Shown in pieces: positions 16,116-24,179 of a DNA stretch of 53,045 nucleotides. The stretch comes from Nocardia higoensis NBRC 100133. Lineage in GTDB: Bacteria; Actinomycetota; Actinomycetes; Mycobacteriales; Mycobacteriaceae. Positions within the stretch are counted from its first letter, which is position 1, and each line of letters starts with the position of its first letter. The DNA is taken from the NCBI RefSeq assembly GCF_000308595.1, contig NZ_BAGA01000117.1, forward strand, positions 1 to 53,045. The letters are read 5' to 3'. The notes below the pieces were generated by a model that was not told where the DNA came from, did not search any database, and was given only the letters and a program-made list of their open reading frames with translations. A program made the position numbers and the translations under genes.

Positions 16116-18374
16116 GTGAGTGGGTTCGCCGATCCCGGCGCCGTCGCGATCACCGAGTACGTGCTGGGCGCGGCCCCGGCCGACGACCGGCCCGCGGTGG
16201 TGGATCACACCCGTGGTTCCCGCCGCGAGTTCACCTACCGCGAGCTGCGCCGGGCGGTGGCCGGGCTGGCCGGGCACCTGCGGCGCAGCGGCGTGCGGGA
16301 CGGCGACGCGGTCGGCGTCGCCGTCGAGAACAGTTACGAATTCGTCGTCGCCTACCACGGTGTGCTCGCCGCGGGTGGGGTCGTGCTCACGCTCGACCCG
16401 CGCGATCCGGCCCACGAGTCCGGCGCGGATCGGGACGGCGCCGGTATCGCCGCCCTGATCACCGAACGGCTCACGAGCGGCGGCGAGGGAATCGGAACAG
16501 TGTTCGAGGCCGGCCGGACGATCGTCGTCGACGACGGAGCACCCGACGGTGCGACGCCGTGGAAAGCCGCGGTGGACGCGGCCGCCGAACCGGTCGCCTG
16601 GCACGGCGGTGACCGGCCCGCCGTGCTCATGCGTTCGAGCGGCACCACCGGCGCGGCCAAACGGATCACGGTGACACACCGCAATATCGTGGCCAACCTG
16701 GCGCAGATCGCGGAGTTGCACCGGTTGCCCACGGGGACTGCGGTGGCGGCGATCCCACCGCTGCGCCACATCTACGGCATGCAGATGGCGATGAACCCGG
16801 TGCTGCGGGCCGGCGCCACGCTCGTCCTGCCCGCCACCCCGTTCCGGGTCGACGACTTCCTCGACCTGCTGCGTGCCTACCGGGTGGAGCTGGCCTACAC
16901 CGTGCCCAGCGTGCTGGCCGAGATCGCGGCCGCCCCGGCGTTCGCGCCGCTCCCGCGATTGCGGCGGGTGGTCTCCGGCGGCGCGCCGCTGCCTGCCCAG
17001 GTGGCGCGCGGCGCGGCCGAACGGCTGGGCGCGCCGGTGGTCCAGGGCTTCGGGATGACCGAGGCGGGGTGCCTGTTCTTCACTCCCGACGACCGGCCGG
17101 CTCCGGCCGGGTCGGTGGGAATCCCGGTGCCCGGCACCGAGATCCGGCTGGTCGATCCGGCGAGCGGGGCGCGGGCCGAGCCGGGCGGTCCCGGTGAACT
17201 CTGGGTGCGCGGACCGCAGGTCGTGCCCGGCGCGGTCGAGACCGCGGGGCCGGCGCAGGGCTGGTTGCGCACCGGCGATCTCGTGGCCACCGACGCCGAG
17301 GGATTCGTCCGGATCACCGGGCGGATCAAATCCATGATCAAGTACAAGGGCAATCAGGTGTGGCCGGCCGAGCTCGAAGACGTGCTCACCACTCACCCGG
17401 CAGTGCGCGAGGCGCTGGTCTGCGGGGTACCCGATCCCGTGGCCGGGGAGATCCCCAAGGCGTATGTCGTTCTCGGAGAGCAGGTTCCGCTCGCCACGAT
17501 CACCGAATACGCGGCCGGGATGCTGGCACCCCACAAGCGCGTCCGGATGATCGAGCGGGTACGCGCCATTCCCCGCTCGGCGACCGGGAAGCCGGTGCGT
17601 CCGCCCGCATTGCGGGTGCTGGTGTCCGGCGGATCGCGCGGGCTGGGTCGGGAATTCGCCGTGGCACTCGCGGCGGCGGGTGCGCGGGTGCTGGTCACCG
17701 GCCGTGACGAGCAGGCTCTGCGGGAGACGGTGCGACTCGCCCGGGACATCGACGGCGCGGCCGAGTACGTGGTGGCCGACCTCACCGCGCCCGGCGCGGC
17801 GGACCTGACACTGCACCGGATCACCGAGTCGTTCGGCGGCATCGACATCCTGATCGCCAACGCAGGCGTGGCGGGGCCGATCGGGCCGATCTGGGAGGTC
17901 GACGAGGCAGCCTGGTGGGCCACGATGGAGACCAATGTGCGCGCGACGGTCGCGATGACCAGGGCGGCGGTCCCCCACCTGATCGCCCAGGGCAGCGGCA
18001 GGCTCGTTCATCTGGTCAGCAATGCCGGACGACACCGCTGGCCGCACGCCGCCGCCTACTCGATCTCCAAGGCCGCACTGATCTCGCTGAACGCGAACCT
18101 CGCCGGGGAACTGCGCGGCACCGGCGTCACCACCATCGCCTACGACCCGGGACTGGTCGCGGCGGGCATCACCCAGGCCCACTTCGATCGCGGGCGCGTC
18201 GGTGATCCGTTCGCCGACAGGATCCTCGATTGGGCCACCGCGGCCCGTGCGCGCGGCGGCCTCACCCCCGTGGCGGACTCCACCCGCGCGCTGGTCGCCG
18301 CGGCACTCGGTGCGGCCGACCACCGCTCGGGCGAGTACGTCACGGTCGGGGATCTGCTGCCGGCTCCGGCATAG
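16116..18374 (+). CDS. Fusion of 4-coumarate-CoA ligase-like enzyme and short-chain dehydrogenase
   Basis: Product of about 752 aa with two complete domains. Residues 1 to about 490 form an AMP-forming ligase: RSSGTTGAAK phosphate loop (near 172), GFGMTEAG, RTGDL (near 385), the hinge-region YKGNQVWPAELE and the catalytic Lys of SATGKP (near 490). From about 498 a classical SDR follows directly: SGGSRGLG cofactor loop, VTGRD suggesting NADPH, NAGVAG, Ser of LVSNAG and the YSISK catalytic pair (near 647). There is no phosphopantetheine (carrier) domain between them, unlike carboxylic acid reductases. GAGGAG precedes the GTG by 5 nt; an earlier in-frame GTG overlaps that site. It is last in the operon. 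Likely role: activate a cinnamate-type acid and reduce the product. Confidence 0.9.
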   Translation: MSGFADPGAVAITEYVLGAAPADDRPAVVDHTRGSRREFTYRELRRAVAGLAGHLRRSGVRDGDAVGVAVENSYEFVVAYHGVLAAGGVVLTLDPRDPAHESGADRDGAGIAALITERLTSGGEGIGTVFEAGRTIVVDDGAPDGATPWKAAVDAAAEPVAWHGGDRPAVLMRSSGTTGAAKRITVTHRNIVANLAQIAELHRLPTGTAVAAIPPLRHIYGMQMAMNPVLRAGATLVLPATPFRVDDFLDLLRAYRVELAYTVPSVLAEIAAAPAFAPLPRLRRVVSGGAPLPAQVARGAAERLGAPVVQGFGMTEAGCLFFTPDDRPAPAGSVGIPVPGTEIRLVDPASGARAEPGGPGELWVRGPQVVPGAVETAGPAQGWLRTGDLVATDAEGFVRITGRIKSMIKYKGNQVWPAELEDVLTTHPAVREALVCGVPDPVAGEIPKAYVVLGEQVPLATITEYAAGMLAPHKRVRMIERVRAIPRSATGKPVRPPALRVLVSGGSRGLGREFAVALAAAGARVLVTGRDEQALRETVRLARDIDGAAEYVVADLTAPGAADLTLHRITESFGGIDILIANAGVAGPIGPIWEVDEAAWWATMETNVRATVAMTRAAVPHLIAQGSGRLVHLVSNAGRHRWPHAAAYSISKAALISLNANLAGELRGTGVTTIAYDPGLVAAGITQAHFDRGRVGDPFADRILDWATAARARGGLTPVADSTRALVAAALGAADHRSGEYVTVGDLLPAPA

Positions 18375-18377
18375 GGC

Positions 18378-19646
18378 TCACGCCTGCGACGACAGCTCTC
18401 GCAGGGCCCCGGCCCAGGCGTCCACCAGGTCGGCCGGGTCGGGGCAGTCGGATGGCGCGACCGCGGCCAGGGTGGCGCTGCCGTTGTAAGTGGTCAGCAG
18501 GCTGAAGCACTCGTGGCCCGGCGGCAGCCACGGGAGGGCGGCGCACTCGAGCACAGGGGCGCCGAGCACCGTGATGCCCTGATCGATGCGCACGTTGGAG
18601 GCGGTGACGCCGATGACCGCCGGGTCGGTGACCCGCCCCTGCGCCCAGGCGGCCACCCGGCGCGGGCCGGCCGACAGCTTCCTGGTCGCGCGCCGGTGCC
18701 GGGCGATCCTGGCGCGGCTCGCGGCGAGCCTCAGGTCTTCGAGGCGGGCGCGCGGGTCCGGTTCGTAGCCCGGCAACAGCACCCGCATCAGTCCGATCCG
18801 GTTGGCCGCGTAGGCGACCTCACCGAGGAGCCGGGTGTCCAGCGGGATGGCGATCTCGCGGCTGTCGGCGCGCTCCCAGTCCGGCGACCAGCGGCGCAGC
18901 GCAACCGAGAGGGCCGCGAGGTGCACCTGGTTGACGGTCGCACCGGTGGCCGCAGCGGTGGCGGTCAGCAGCGAGGATCCGACGGTGACTTCGCCCAGCA
19001 ACCGGCCCGGACCGGTCGGGAACTTCCGCGCCGGGGCCGATCGGCGCTCCGAACGTCGCAGGTCGGGCATGACGGCAGCCAGTCCGCCGAGCCAGCGATG
19101 CCGGTGTAGCGGTGGGTCGTCGAGCGGGAGCGGGGTGGCGTCCCCGAGCAACCGGGTCACGGTGTGCCGCGCGCCCGTCACGTCCTGACGCGCGTGGTGA
19201 GCCAGATAGAACAGGGTCCACCGGTCGGCGGCGGGGTCGGACTCGATCAGCAATTGCCACGGCGGCCGCAGCGGGTCGGGTGACTCGCCGAGCAGGGCGT
19301 GCACCGGGATACCGACGGACCCACGCACCTCGGCGACGACCGGGTTCTGTCCGCGACCAGGGGTGCCATCGTGAGTACGAGCGCCCTCCTGCCCGACCCG
19401 GACCTGCCGGACGTGCCGGTCCAGGTCGAACTCGGGGTCCGGCTCCCAGCGCGGCCGCGGCCCGGTCACCAGGCGCTCGGTGAGCTCGGGGAGCAACGGC
19501 AAACGTTCGGCCACCCGGTCGCGCAGCGTCCGCGGTGTTGGAGCCGCGCCGGACACGCGCAGGCGCAGGGCGATGTACATATCGGTCGGGTCCGGCGCCA
19601 GGGCGCCGAGTTCGGCAAACGACGTGGTCAGGAAATCGGCGGTCAT
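18378..19646 (-). CDS. WS/DGAT-family acyltransferase with altered active-site motif
   Basis: Product of 422 aa related to wax ester synthase/diacylglycerol acyltransferases, which join an acyl-CoA to an alcohol. The active-site motif HHxxxDG reads HHARQDV (His150, His151, Asp155, Val156): both His and the Asp are kept but the Gly is replaced. The C-terminal domain carries the family's SNV segment (VTASNVRID) and the GHECFSLLTTYNG region. At 422 aa it is shorter than most relatives (about 450-480). GGAGAG lies 7 nt before the ATG. It is convergent with the ligase-reductase gene, with only 3 nt between stops, so it is a neighbour rather than part of that operon. Esterifying the operon's alcohol product is possible but unproven. 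Upstream, 19647-19830 holds no gene I can support. Confidence 0.78.
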   Translation of the reverse strand: MTADFLTTSFAELGALAPDPTDMYIALRLRVSGAAPTPRTLRDRVAERLPLLPELTERLVTGPRPRWEPDPEFDLDRHVRQVRVGQEGARTHDGTPGRGQNPVVAEVRGSVGIPVHALLGESPDPLRPPWQLLIESDPAADRWTLFYLAHHARQDVTGARHTVTRLLGDATPLPLDDPPLHRHRWLGGLAAVMPDLRRSERRSAPARKFPTGPGRLLGEVTVGSSLLTATAAATGATVNQVHLAALSVALRRWSPDWERADSREIAIPLDTRLLGEVAYAANRIGLMRVLLPGYEPDPRARLEDLRLAASRARIARHRRATRKLSAGPRRVAAWAQGRVTDPAVIGVTASNVRIDQGITVLGAPVLECAALPWLPPGHECFSLLTTYNGSATLAAVAPSDCPDPADLVDAWAGALRELSSQA

Positions 19647-19830
19647 CGGGACGCTCTCCACCAGCTCGGCGATCCGGTCACCGCGCCCGGCCACCGGTGC
19701 CGGTCGAGCACGATCCAACCGGTTCTTGCGGTCACGCTACGACGGGCACGCTAGCGCCACGGCCGAATCCTCGCGACCGCAGAGCAATTCACCACGGATA
19801 CACGAAATATGTTCCAGCGAAGGAATTTTC

Positions 19831-19977
19831 ATGGCGCGTACCGGATGCGGCCGCTCGCCCGATGCCCAGATTTCGCCGGGACGGCAACAGATGTTCACGG
19901 CACGGCACAGCCGGGTCCGCAGCCGGGCGCGGCGCTCCCGATCCGCCTACGACGTCGTCTTGCCGACGCGCAGATAG
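19831..19977 (+). CDS. Possible 48-aa basic peptide
   Basis: Short reading frame with GAAGGA 6 nt before the ATG inside an AT-richer patch, which is the only reason to list it. The product is Arg/Ser-rich (many RSR, RRS pairs) and matches nothing I know. Its 3' end overlaps the convergent membrane-protein gene by about 30 nt, so it may be spurious. Confidence 0.2.
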   Translation: MARTGCGRSPDAQISPGRQQMFTARHSRVRSRARRSRSAYDVVLPTRR

Positions 19978-20246
19978 ACCGTCCGCGATTCGAGGTCGAG
20001 TTCGCCGCCGCCGGAGGCCGCGTCGATGTCCACTCGTACCAGCCGCTTGGACTCACGTTCCTCGATGAGATTGCGCGTCCCGGGATTGAACAGGTTGTCC
20101 ATGTGTTCGAGCACCCCGGTGGCCGCCGCACTGCCGCCCTTGGACTTGCGCCAGTACATCCAGCCACGCCGCTCGGCCCACAACGCCAGCTGGTCGAAGA
20201 CGACCAGAACCGCGACCACCCCGATCGCGAACCACACCGACCCCAT
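19947..20246 (-). CDS. Small membrane-anchored protein
   Basis: Product of 99 aa. It begins with one hydrophobic helix (VWFAIGVVAVLVVFDQLALW), then has a Trp/Arg/Lys-rich stretch and a soluble tail with VDIDAASGGGELDLE. Similar short single-helix proteins occur widely in actinomycetes with no known function. The ATG is preceded by GAGGGAGTG. It is divergent from the glycosyltransferase gene. Confidence 0.75.
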   Translation of the reverse strand: MGSVWFAIGVVAVLVVFDQLALWAERRGWMYWRKSKGGSAAATGVLEHMDNLFNPGTRNLIEERESKRLVRVDIDAASGGGELDLESRTVYLRVGKTTS

Positions 20247-20412
20247 ATGTCACTCCCTCGACGGATCCCGAGTCCGCCTGTCGCGCCCCAGAGTACGCGA
20301 GCCGACGGTCCGCGTCCGGTTCCCGAGAAGGTCCGCCGGCGGGAACCGAAGCAGGTCGAGCCGTCCGGCCGACCCGCTCGATCCGGCATTCTCCTCCGGC
20401 GCGCGAAGCTGA

Positions 20413-20418
20413 TAGGTT
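20413..20418 (+). promoter_or_regulatory. Predicted -10 element, leaderless glycosyltransferase transcript
   Basis: TAGGTT (TANNNT) ends 7 nt before the ATG; no Shine-Dalgarno is visible. Confidence 0.4.
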
Positions 20419-20425
20419 CGCGGCC

Positions 20426-21292
20426 ATGCGCGACAAGACGGTCGGCGTGCTCCTGATCACATATCAGAGCGCCGAGGATCTGCCCAGCTTTCTGGACTCA
20501 CTCGAAGCCGCTGTGGAGCCCCTGCGGGCGGACGTGGTGTGCGTGGACAACACCTCCACCGACAACGGCCCCGACCTCGTCGCCGCCTACGGTGGCCGCG
20601 TCACCCGCAACAAGCGCAATGTCGGCCTGTCCACCGCCATCAACCAGGCCGCCGCGCAGACCGACGCGGAGTGGCTGCTGGTGGCCAATCCGGACACCCA
20701 ACTCTCCCCCGCCTCGATCGCCACCCTGGTGGAGACCGCGCGCACGGACGAGCGGATCGGCATGATCGGGCCGCAGATCCTGCGCCTGGACGGCACGCCG
20801 TACCCGAGCGGGCGGGCGTTCCCCTCACTGCTCGTCGGCATCGCGCACGCATTGCTGGGCGGGGTCTGGCCGGGCAATCCCGCCACCCGCCGCTACTTCG
20901 GCAAGCGGCTCACCACGGCGGGCGACGTGGACTGGATCTCCGGTTGCTGCATGCTCTTCCGCCGCGAAGCCTTCGAGGAGGTCGGCGGCTTCGACGAGCG
21001 CTACTTCCTGTACTTCGAGGAAACCAAGATGGCCCTGGACATGCACCGGGCCGGCTGGCGCGTCGTGCTCGATCCGAGCGTGGGCATCAAGCATCGCGAG
21101 GGCGGCAGCATGCGTTCCGCGCCGTTTCGCAAGGTGCGCAGCCATCATCGCAGCGCCCTGCGGTTCTACGTCGACTATCACCGTGGCACCCCGTGGATCG
21201 TGTTCGCACCACTGGTCGCCGCGGGCCTGGCGGTACGCGCGGTCGTCGCTTCGGCCCGCACGGCCGTGACCGGGCGTCTGGCCAGGAACTGA
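20426..21292 (+). CDS. Family 2 glycosyltransferase, WbbL-like
   Basis: Transfers a sugar from a nucleotide donor with inversion, probably at the inner face of the membrane. The protein is 288 aa. GT-A features: VGVLLITYQSAEDL at the N-terminus, VDNTSTD, ANPDTQL (metal/nucleotide site), a WISGCCMLFRREAFEEVGGFDE acceptor segment (about 170-192) and HREGGSMRS. A hydrophobic C-terminal helix (IVFAPLVAAGLAVRAVVAS) may anchor it. It resembles rhamnosyltransferases such as mycobacterial WbbL, which builds the arabinogalactan linker, but no other cell-wall genes adjoin, so it may be a paralogue with another acceptor. A GC-rich hairpin follows the gene. Confidence 0.87.
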   Translation: MRDKTVGVLLITYQSAEDLPSFLDSLEAAVEPLRADVVCVDNTSTDNGPDLVAAYGGRVTRNKRNVGLSTAINQAAAQTDAEWLLVANPDTQLSPASIATLVETARTDERIGMIGPQILRLDGTPYPSGRAFPSLLVGIAHALLGGVWPGNPATRRYFGKRLTTAGDVDWISGCCMLFRREAFEEVGGFDERYFLYFEETKMALDMHRAGWRVVLDPSVGIKHREGGSMRSAPFRKVRSHHRSALRFYVDYHRGTPWIVFAPLVAAGLAVRAVVASARTAVTGRLARN

Positions 21293-21303
21293 GGCACCAG
21301 AAC

Positions 21304-21338
21304 CGCGGAACCGGCCGCGCATCCTAGCCGGTTCCGCG
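21304..21338 (+). terminator. Hairpin after glycosyltransferase gene
   Basis: A 12-bp perfect stem (CGCGGAACCGGC with its complement) around an 11-nt loop, 12 nt after the stop. There is no U-tract, so termination is likely but not certain. Confidence 0.6.
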
Positions 21339-21388
21339 CCGACATGGTGAAGTACCCTGAGACGCACGAGATTTGGCAGTATCGACCA

Positions 21389-22114
21389 ATGCTCTTCTTC
21401 GACGGCACGCGTGGCCGCTTGCACTATCGGCGATGGCCGGTCGACTCTCCCTTCGCGGTGGCCGTGCTGCTGCACGGGCTCGGCCAGCACAGCGGCAACT
21501 ACCATCGCTTCGCCCGGTCCCTGAACGCCATCGGCGTCGAGGTGTGGGGCCTCGACCTGGCCGGTCACGGGCTCAGCGAGGGCGATCCCGAGCAGCCGGG
21601 CACGCTGGCCGAGCTGGTCGCCGACGCGACCGTGCTGGTGCGGCGCGCCCACGACGAGCGGCCGGAGCTGCCGCTGGTGCTGATGGGCCATTCGCTCGGC
21701 GCGGTGACCACACTCGGCCTGCTCGGCGCGGCGGTGCCCGACACCACGAGCGGAGCCGATCTCGGCGGCGTGGAGTCGAGCTACCCGCTGAGCCCGAGCG
21801 TGCCGCTGGAATGGCTGCACGGTCTGGTGCTGTCCGGCGTGCCGCGCCGTGCGCTCGGCGGCGGCCTGCCGGGCGCGCCCGGAACGGCGCTGCCCGCCAC
21901 CCTTCCGGTGCTCGCCGTACACGGCGCCGAGGACCGGCGGGCGCCCGTGGAAGGCATTCGGCTCTGGACTGCGCGCCACGAATCGGTAGATTTGCGGGAG
22001 TACGCCGAGGCCGGACACGACCTGCTGCACGAACCGGTGAAGGGGCGCGTTGCCGCCGATATCGCGCAGTGGCTGCGTGAAGTGGTGATCCCGGACTCGG
22101 TGGTCGCGCGGTAG
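21389..22114 (+). CDS. Alpha/beta hydrolase, monoacylglycerol lipase-like
   Basis: Predicted serine esterase/lipase of about 241 aa. It has an HGLGQHSGNY oxyanion region, the nucleophile elbow GHSLG, an acid in GAEDRRAP and the catalytic His in AGHDLLHEP. These fit the monoglyceride lipase group. The start is uncertain: this ATG gives a start (MLFFDGTRGRLHYR) like relatives, while an ATG 15 codons earlier is in frame; neither has a good ribosome site. About 58 bp separate it from the T7SS module on the same strand. Confidence 0.83.
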   Translation: MLFFDGTRGRLHYRRWPVDSPFAVAVLLHGLGQHSGNYHRFARSLNAIGVEVWGLDLAGHGLSEGDPEQPGTLAELVADATVLVRRAHDERPELPLVLMGHSLGAVTTLGLLGAAVPDTTSGADLGGVESSYPLSPSVPLEWLHGLVLSGVPRRALGGGLPGAPGTALPATLPVLAVHGAEDRRAPVEGIRLWTARHESVDLREYAEAGHDLLHEPVKGRVAADIAQWLREVVIPDSVVAR

Positions 22115-22171
22115 CGAACACCAGGCAGGCGGCGCGGGGAATACGGCACGACGAGTAAGGGGGACGGTGCG

Positions 22172-22558
22172 GTGCGACCACAGTTGGCGGCCCTGGCCAG
22201 AGCGGCCGAGGAGGGCTCGCTCCACATCGACGGGGTGCTGATCGCCGAGGGCGCGCACGAACGGTGCGCGCGCCGCTACGAACAACTCGCCGACGACGTG
22301 GAGGCGCAGCTGGCGGTGCTCGGCCCCGCCACCTCGCTGCCCGGTTTCGGAGGCTTCGACTCCGGTGCGGCACTGCGGCAGGGATTCGAGGGCAAGGCCG
22401 ACACCGCACTCGACCTGCTGCGCGAATACGCCGCCTCCGCACGGGAACTCGCGCGCGTATTCCGTGCCGCGGCCGCGGCCTACGACGCCACCGACACCGC
22501 ACTCGCCGGCTCGCTCACCGCCGTCGATCCCGCACCGCGGGAGGCGGGCCGTGCGTGA
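22172..22558 (+). CDS. PE-like type VII secretion substrate with YxxxD signal
   Basis: Product of 128 aa, almost entirely helical. A helix-turn-helix hairpin is broken by Gly/Pro-rich LPGFGGFDSG, and the second helix is followed by Tyr104-Asp-Ala-Thr-Asp108, the YxxxD pattern used as a general T7SS export signal. In mycobacteria this signal sits on the PE partner of PE-PPE pairs. The GTG is preceded by a purine-rich GGGGGA. The next gene overlaps it by 8 nt and encodes a WxG-containing partner, and an EspG-like chaperone follows. It is not a classical PE protein (no PE dipeptide start), so this is assigned by structure and context. Confidence 0.72.
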   Translation: MRPQLAALARAAEEGSLHIDGVLIAEGAHERCARRYEQLADDVEAQLAVLGPATSLPGFGGFDSGAALRQGFEGKADTALDLLREYAASARELARVFRAAAAAYDATDTALAGSLTAVDPAPREAGRA

Positions 22559-24179
22559 GATCCCCCTCGCCGCCGAGCGCGGCGAGCACACCCGCACCGA
22601 TCCCGCGTACGCGCCGAACGCCGAGGTCTTCGACGGCCTCACCCACGCCGAGATCTTCCGCAATGTCCAGGCCATCGACCCGAGTCTGCTGAGCGCGGGC
22701 GCGCAGTCCTGGCAGGCGACGGCGACCGGGCTCGCCGACGCGGTGTCGCAGGCGCACACCGAGATTCGCGGCGCGATCGCCGACGGCTGGCGCGGCGCCG
22801 CGTCGAGCACCGCCGCCGCCGCCGTGGCCGCGTTCGAACTGCAGGGCAGGCAACTGGCCGACGTGATGGCGGTGGTGTCCCAGCGGCTGGTGCGCGCGGC
22901 CGAGGCCGCCGAGGCGCTGCGCTCGGCGGTGGGGATGCCCTCGGCGGCGCAGCCGGATCTGGCCGCCGCCCTGCTCGATCCGGCCCAGGCGACGGCGAAC
23001 GTCGACACCCAGAAGACCGTCGAGGGTGAGCGGCTGGACGTCGTGCGCGCGATGGACACCATCTATATCCCGGCCTTCCTCGGCGTCGGCGTGGACGTGC
23101 CCGCCTTCCCCGACGCCGTGACCGCCACCGATGCCGGGCTCTCGTCCGGCGCTCCCGGCACGGCGGGCGCCACGGCGCCGGGGCGCGATGATCCCGCGGC
23201 GACCGTCGCGGCACAGGCCGCCGTGGCGACGACCGCTGCGGGCAATCCGGCCGCGCCGGTATCCGCGGCGCCTGCCGCGAGCGCGCCGGTCCCGTCGACC
23301 GCGCTGCCCACGGCCGGCGCCGCTGTCGGCGCACCGACGGGTGGGCCCGGAGGCACTGTCCCCGCGCGGTCCGCGTCGTCGGACTCCACGAGGCGCGCGG
23401 GGGTCGCCGGCGCTGCCCGGGCCGAGAGCGCACCCACGCGCGCCACAGTTCCCCCGACCTCGGCACCGACGGGTTCAGCACCGATCACCGGCGGGCCCCG
23501 ACCGGCTTCCGACAAGGAACGCAGGCGCGACGGGGCGAGCACGACCGCGCAGGCCGCCGCCGTCGACGGCGCACCCGCCCCCGACGCGCCCGAGGCCACC
23601 TACGGCGCGAGTGTGACCGAGGCGGGCGCGACCGCGGCTGCCCTCGGCACCGGCGCAGCCGGGCACGAGACGAACCCGAGCGGGACCGACCAGAGCACGC
23701 CGGGCACGCGTGGATCCGATCGCGACGGGGAGTCGGCGGTCGGTGCCGGAGCGGGCGCCGGAGCGGTCGGCGGCCTGCTCGGCGGTGCGCTCGCGGCGGG
23801 CGATACGCCACGTTCGGGCTCGTCGGTGCCGGCGAACGCCGCACGTACCGAGCGGGACCGGGGTGACGAGGACGATGAACTGGACTGGGCGGAGGAGGAT
23901 TTCGTCTTCGACGATCTGGAACTCGCATTCGACGGCGGGCACGGCTCCGGCCGCACCGACCAGGGCTTCGGCGCATCCGGTTCCCATGACCTCGATCTCG
24001 ATGACTCCGGTTTCGGCGACTCGAGTTACGGCGGCTCTGGTTACAGCGGCTCGGGTTACGGCGGCTCGGGCTATGCGGATCTCGACCCCGATACGACCCG
24101 CGCACCGGCGGGCGAGCTGATCGGCGATCTGGATCCGGCGACGCCCCCGGTGGTCGGCGATTGGACCGAGCGCGAGTGA
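22551..24179 (+). CDS. PPE/WXG100-like T7SS protein with long disordered, acidic tail
   Basis: Product of about 542 aa. The N-terminal ~170 residues are helical with LTHAEIFRNVQAIDP and the turn motif Trp80-Arg-Gly82, like the WxG turn of WXG100/PPE proteins. The middle (about 170-420) is Ala/Pro/Thr/Gly-rich low complexity. The end has an acidic EDDELDWAEEDFVFDD block and GGSGY/SGSGY repeats. GTG with GGGAGG upstream; it overlaps the preceding gene by 8 nt, and its stop overlaps the next start by 4 nt. It probably forms a heterodimer with the preceding product and is exported through an ESX system encoded elsewhere. The function of the tail is unknown. Confidence 0.75.
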   Translation: MREIPLAAERGEHTRTDPAYAPNAEVFDGLTHAEIFRNVQAIDPSLLSAGAQSWQATATGLADAVSQAHTEIRGAIADGWRGAASSTAAAAVAAFELQGRQLADVMAVVSQRLVRAAEAAEALRSAVGMPSAAQPDLAAALLDPAQATANVDTQKTVEGERLDVVRAMDTIYIPAFLGVGVDVPAFPDAVTATDAGLSSGAPGTAGATAPGRDDPAATVAAQAAVATTAAGNPAAPVSAAPAASAPVPSTALPTAGAAVGAPTGGPGGTVPARSASSDSTRRAGVAGAARAESAPTRATVPPTSAPTGSAPITGGPRPASDKERRRDGASTTAQAAAVDGAPAPDAPEATYGASVTEAGATAAALGTGAAGHETNPSGTDQSTPGTRGSDRDGESAVGAGAGAGAVGGLLGGALAAGDTPRSGSSVPANAARTERDRGDEDDELDWAEEDFVFDDLELAFDGGHGSGRTDQGFGASGSHDLDLDDSGFGDSSYGGSGYSGSGYGGSGYADLDPDTTRAPAGELIGDLDPATPPVVGDWTERE

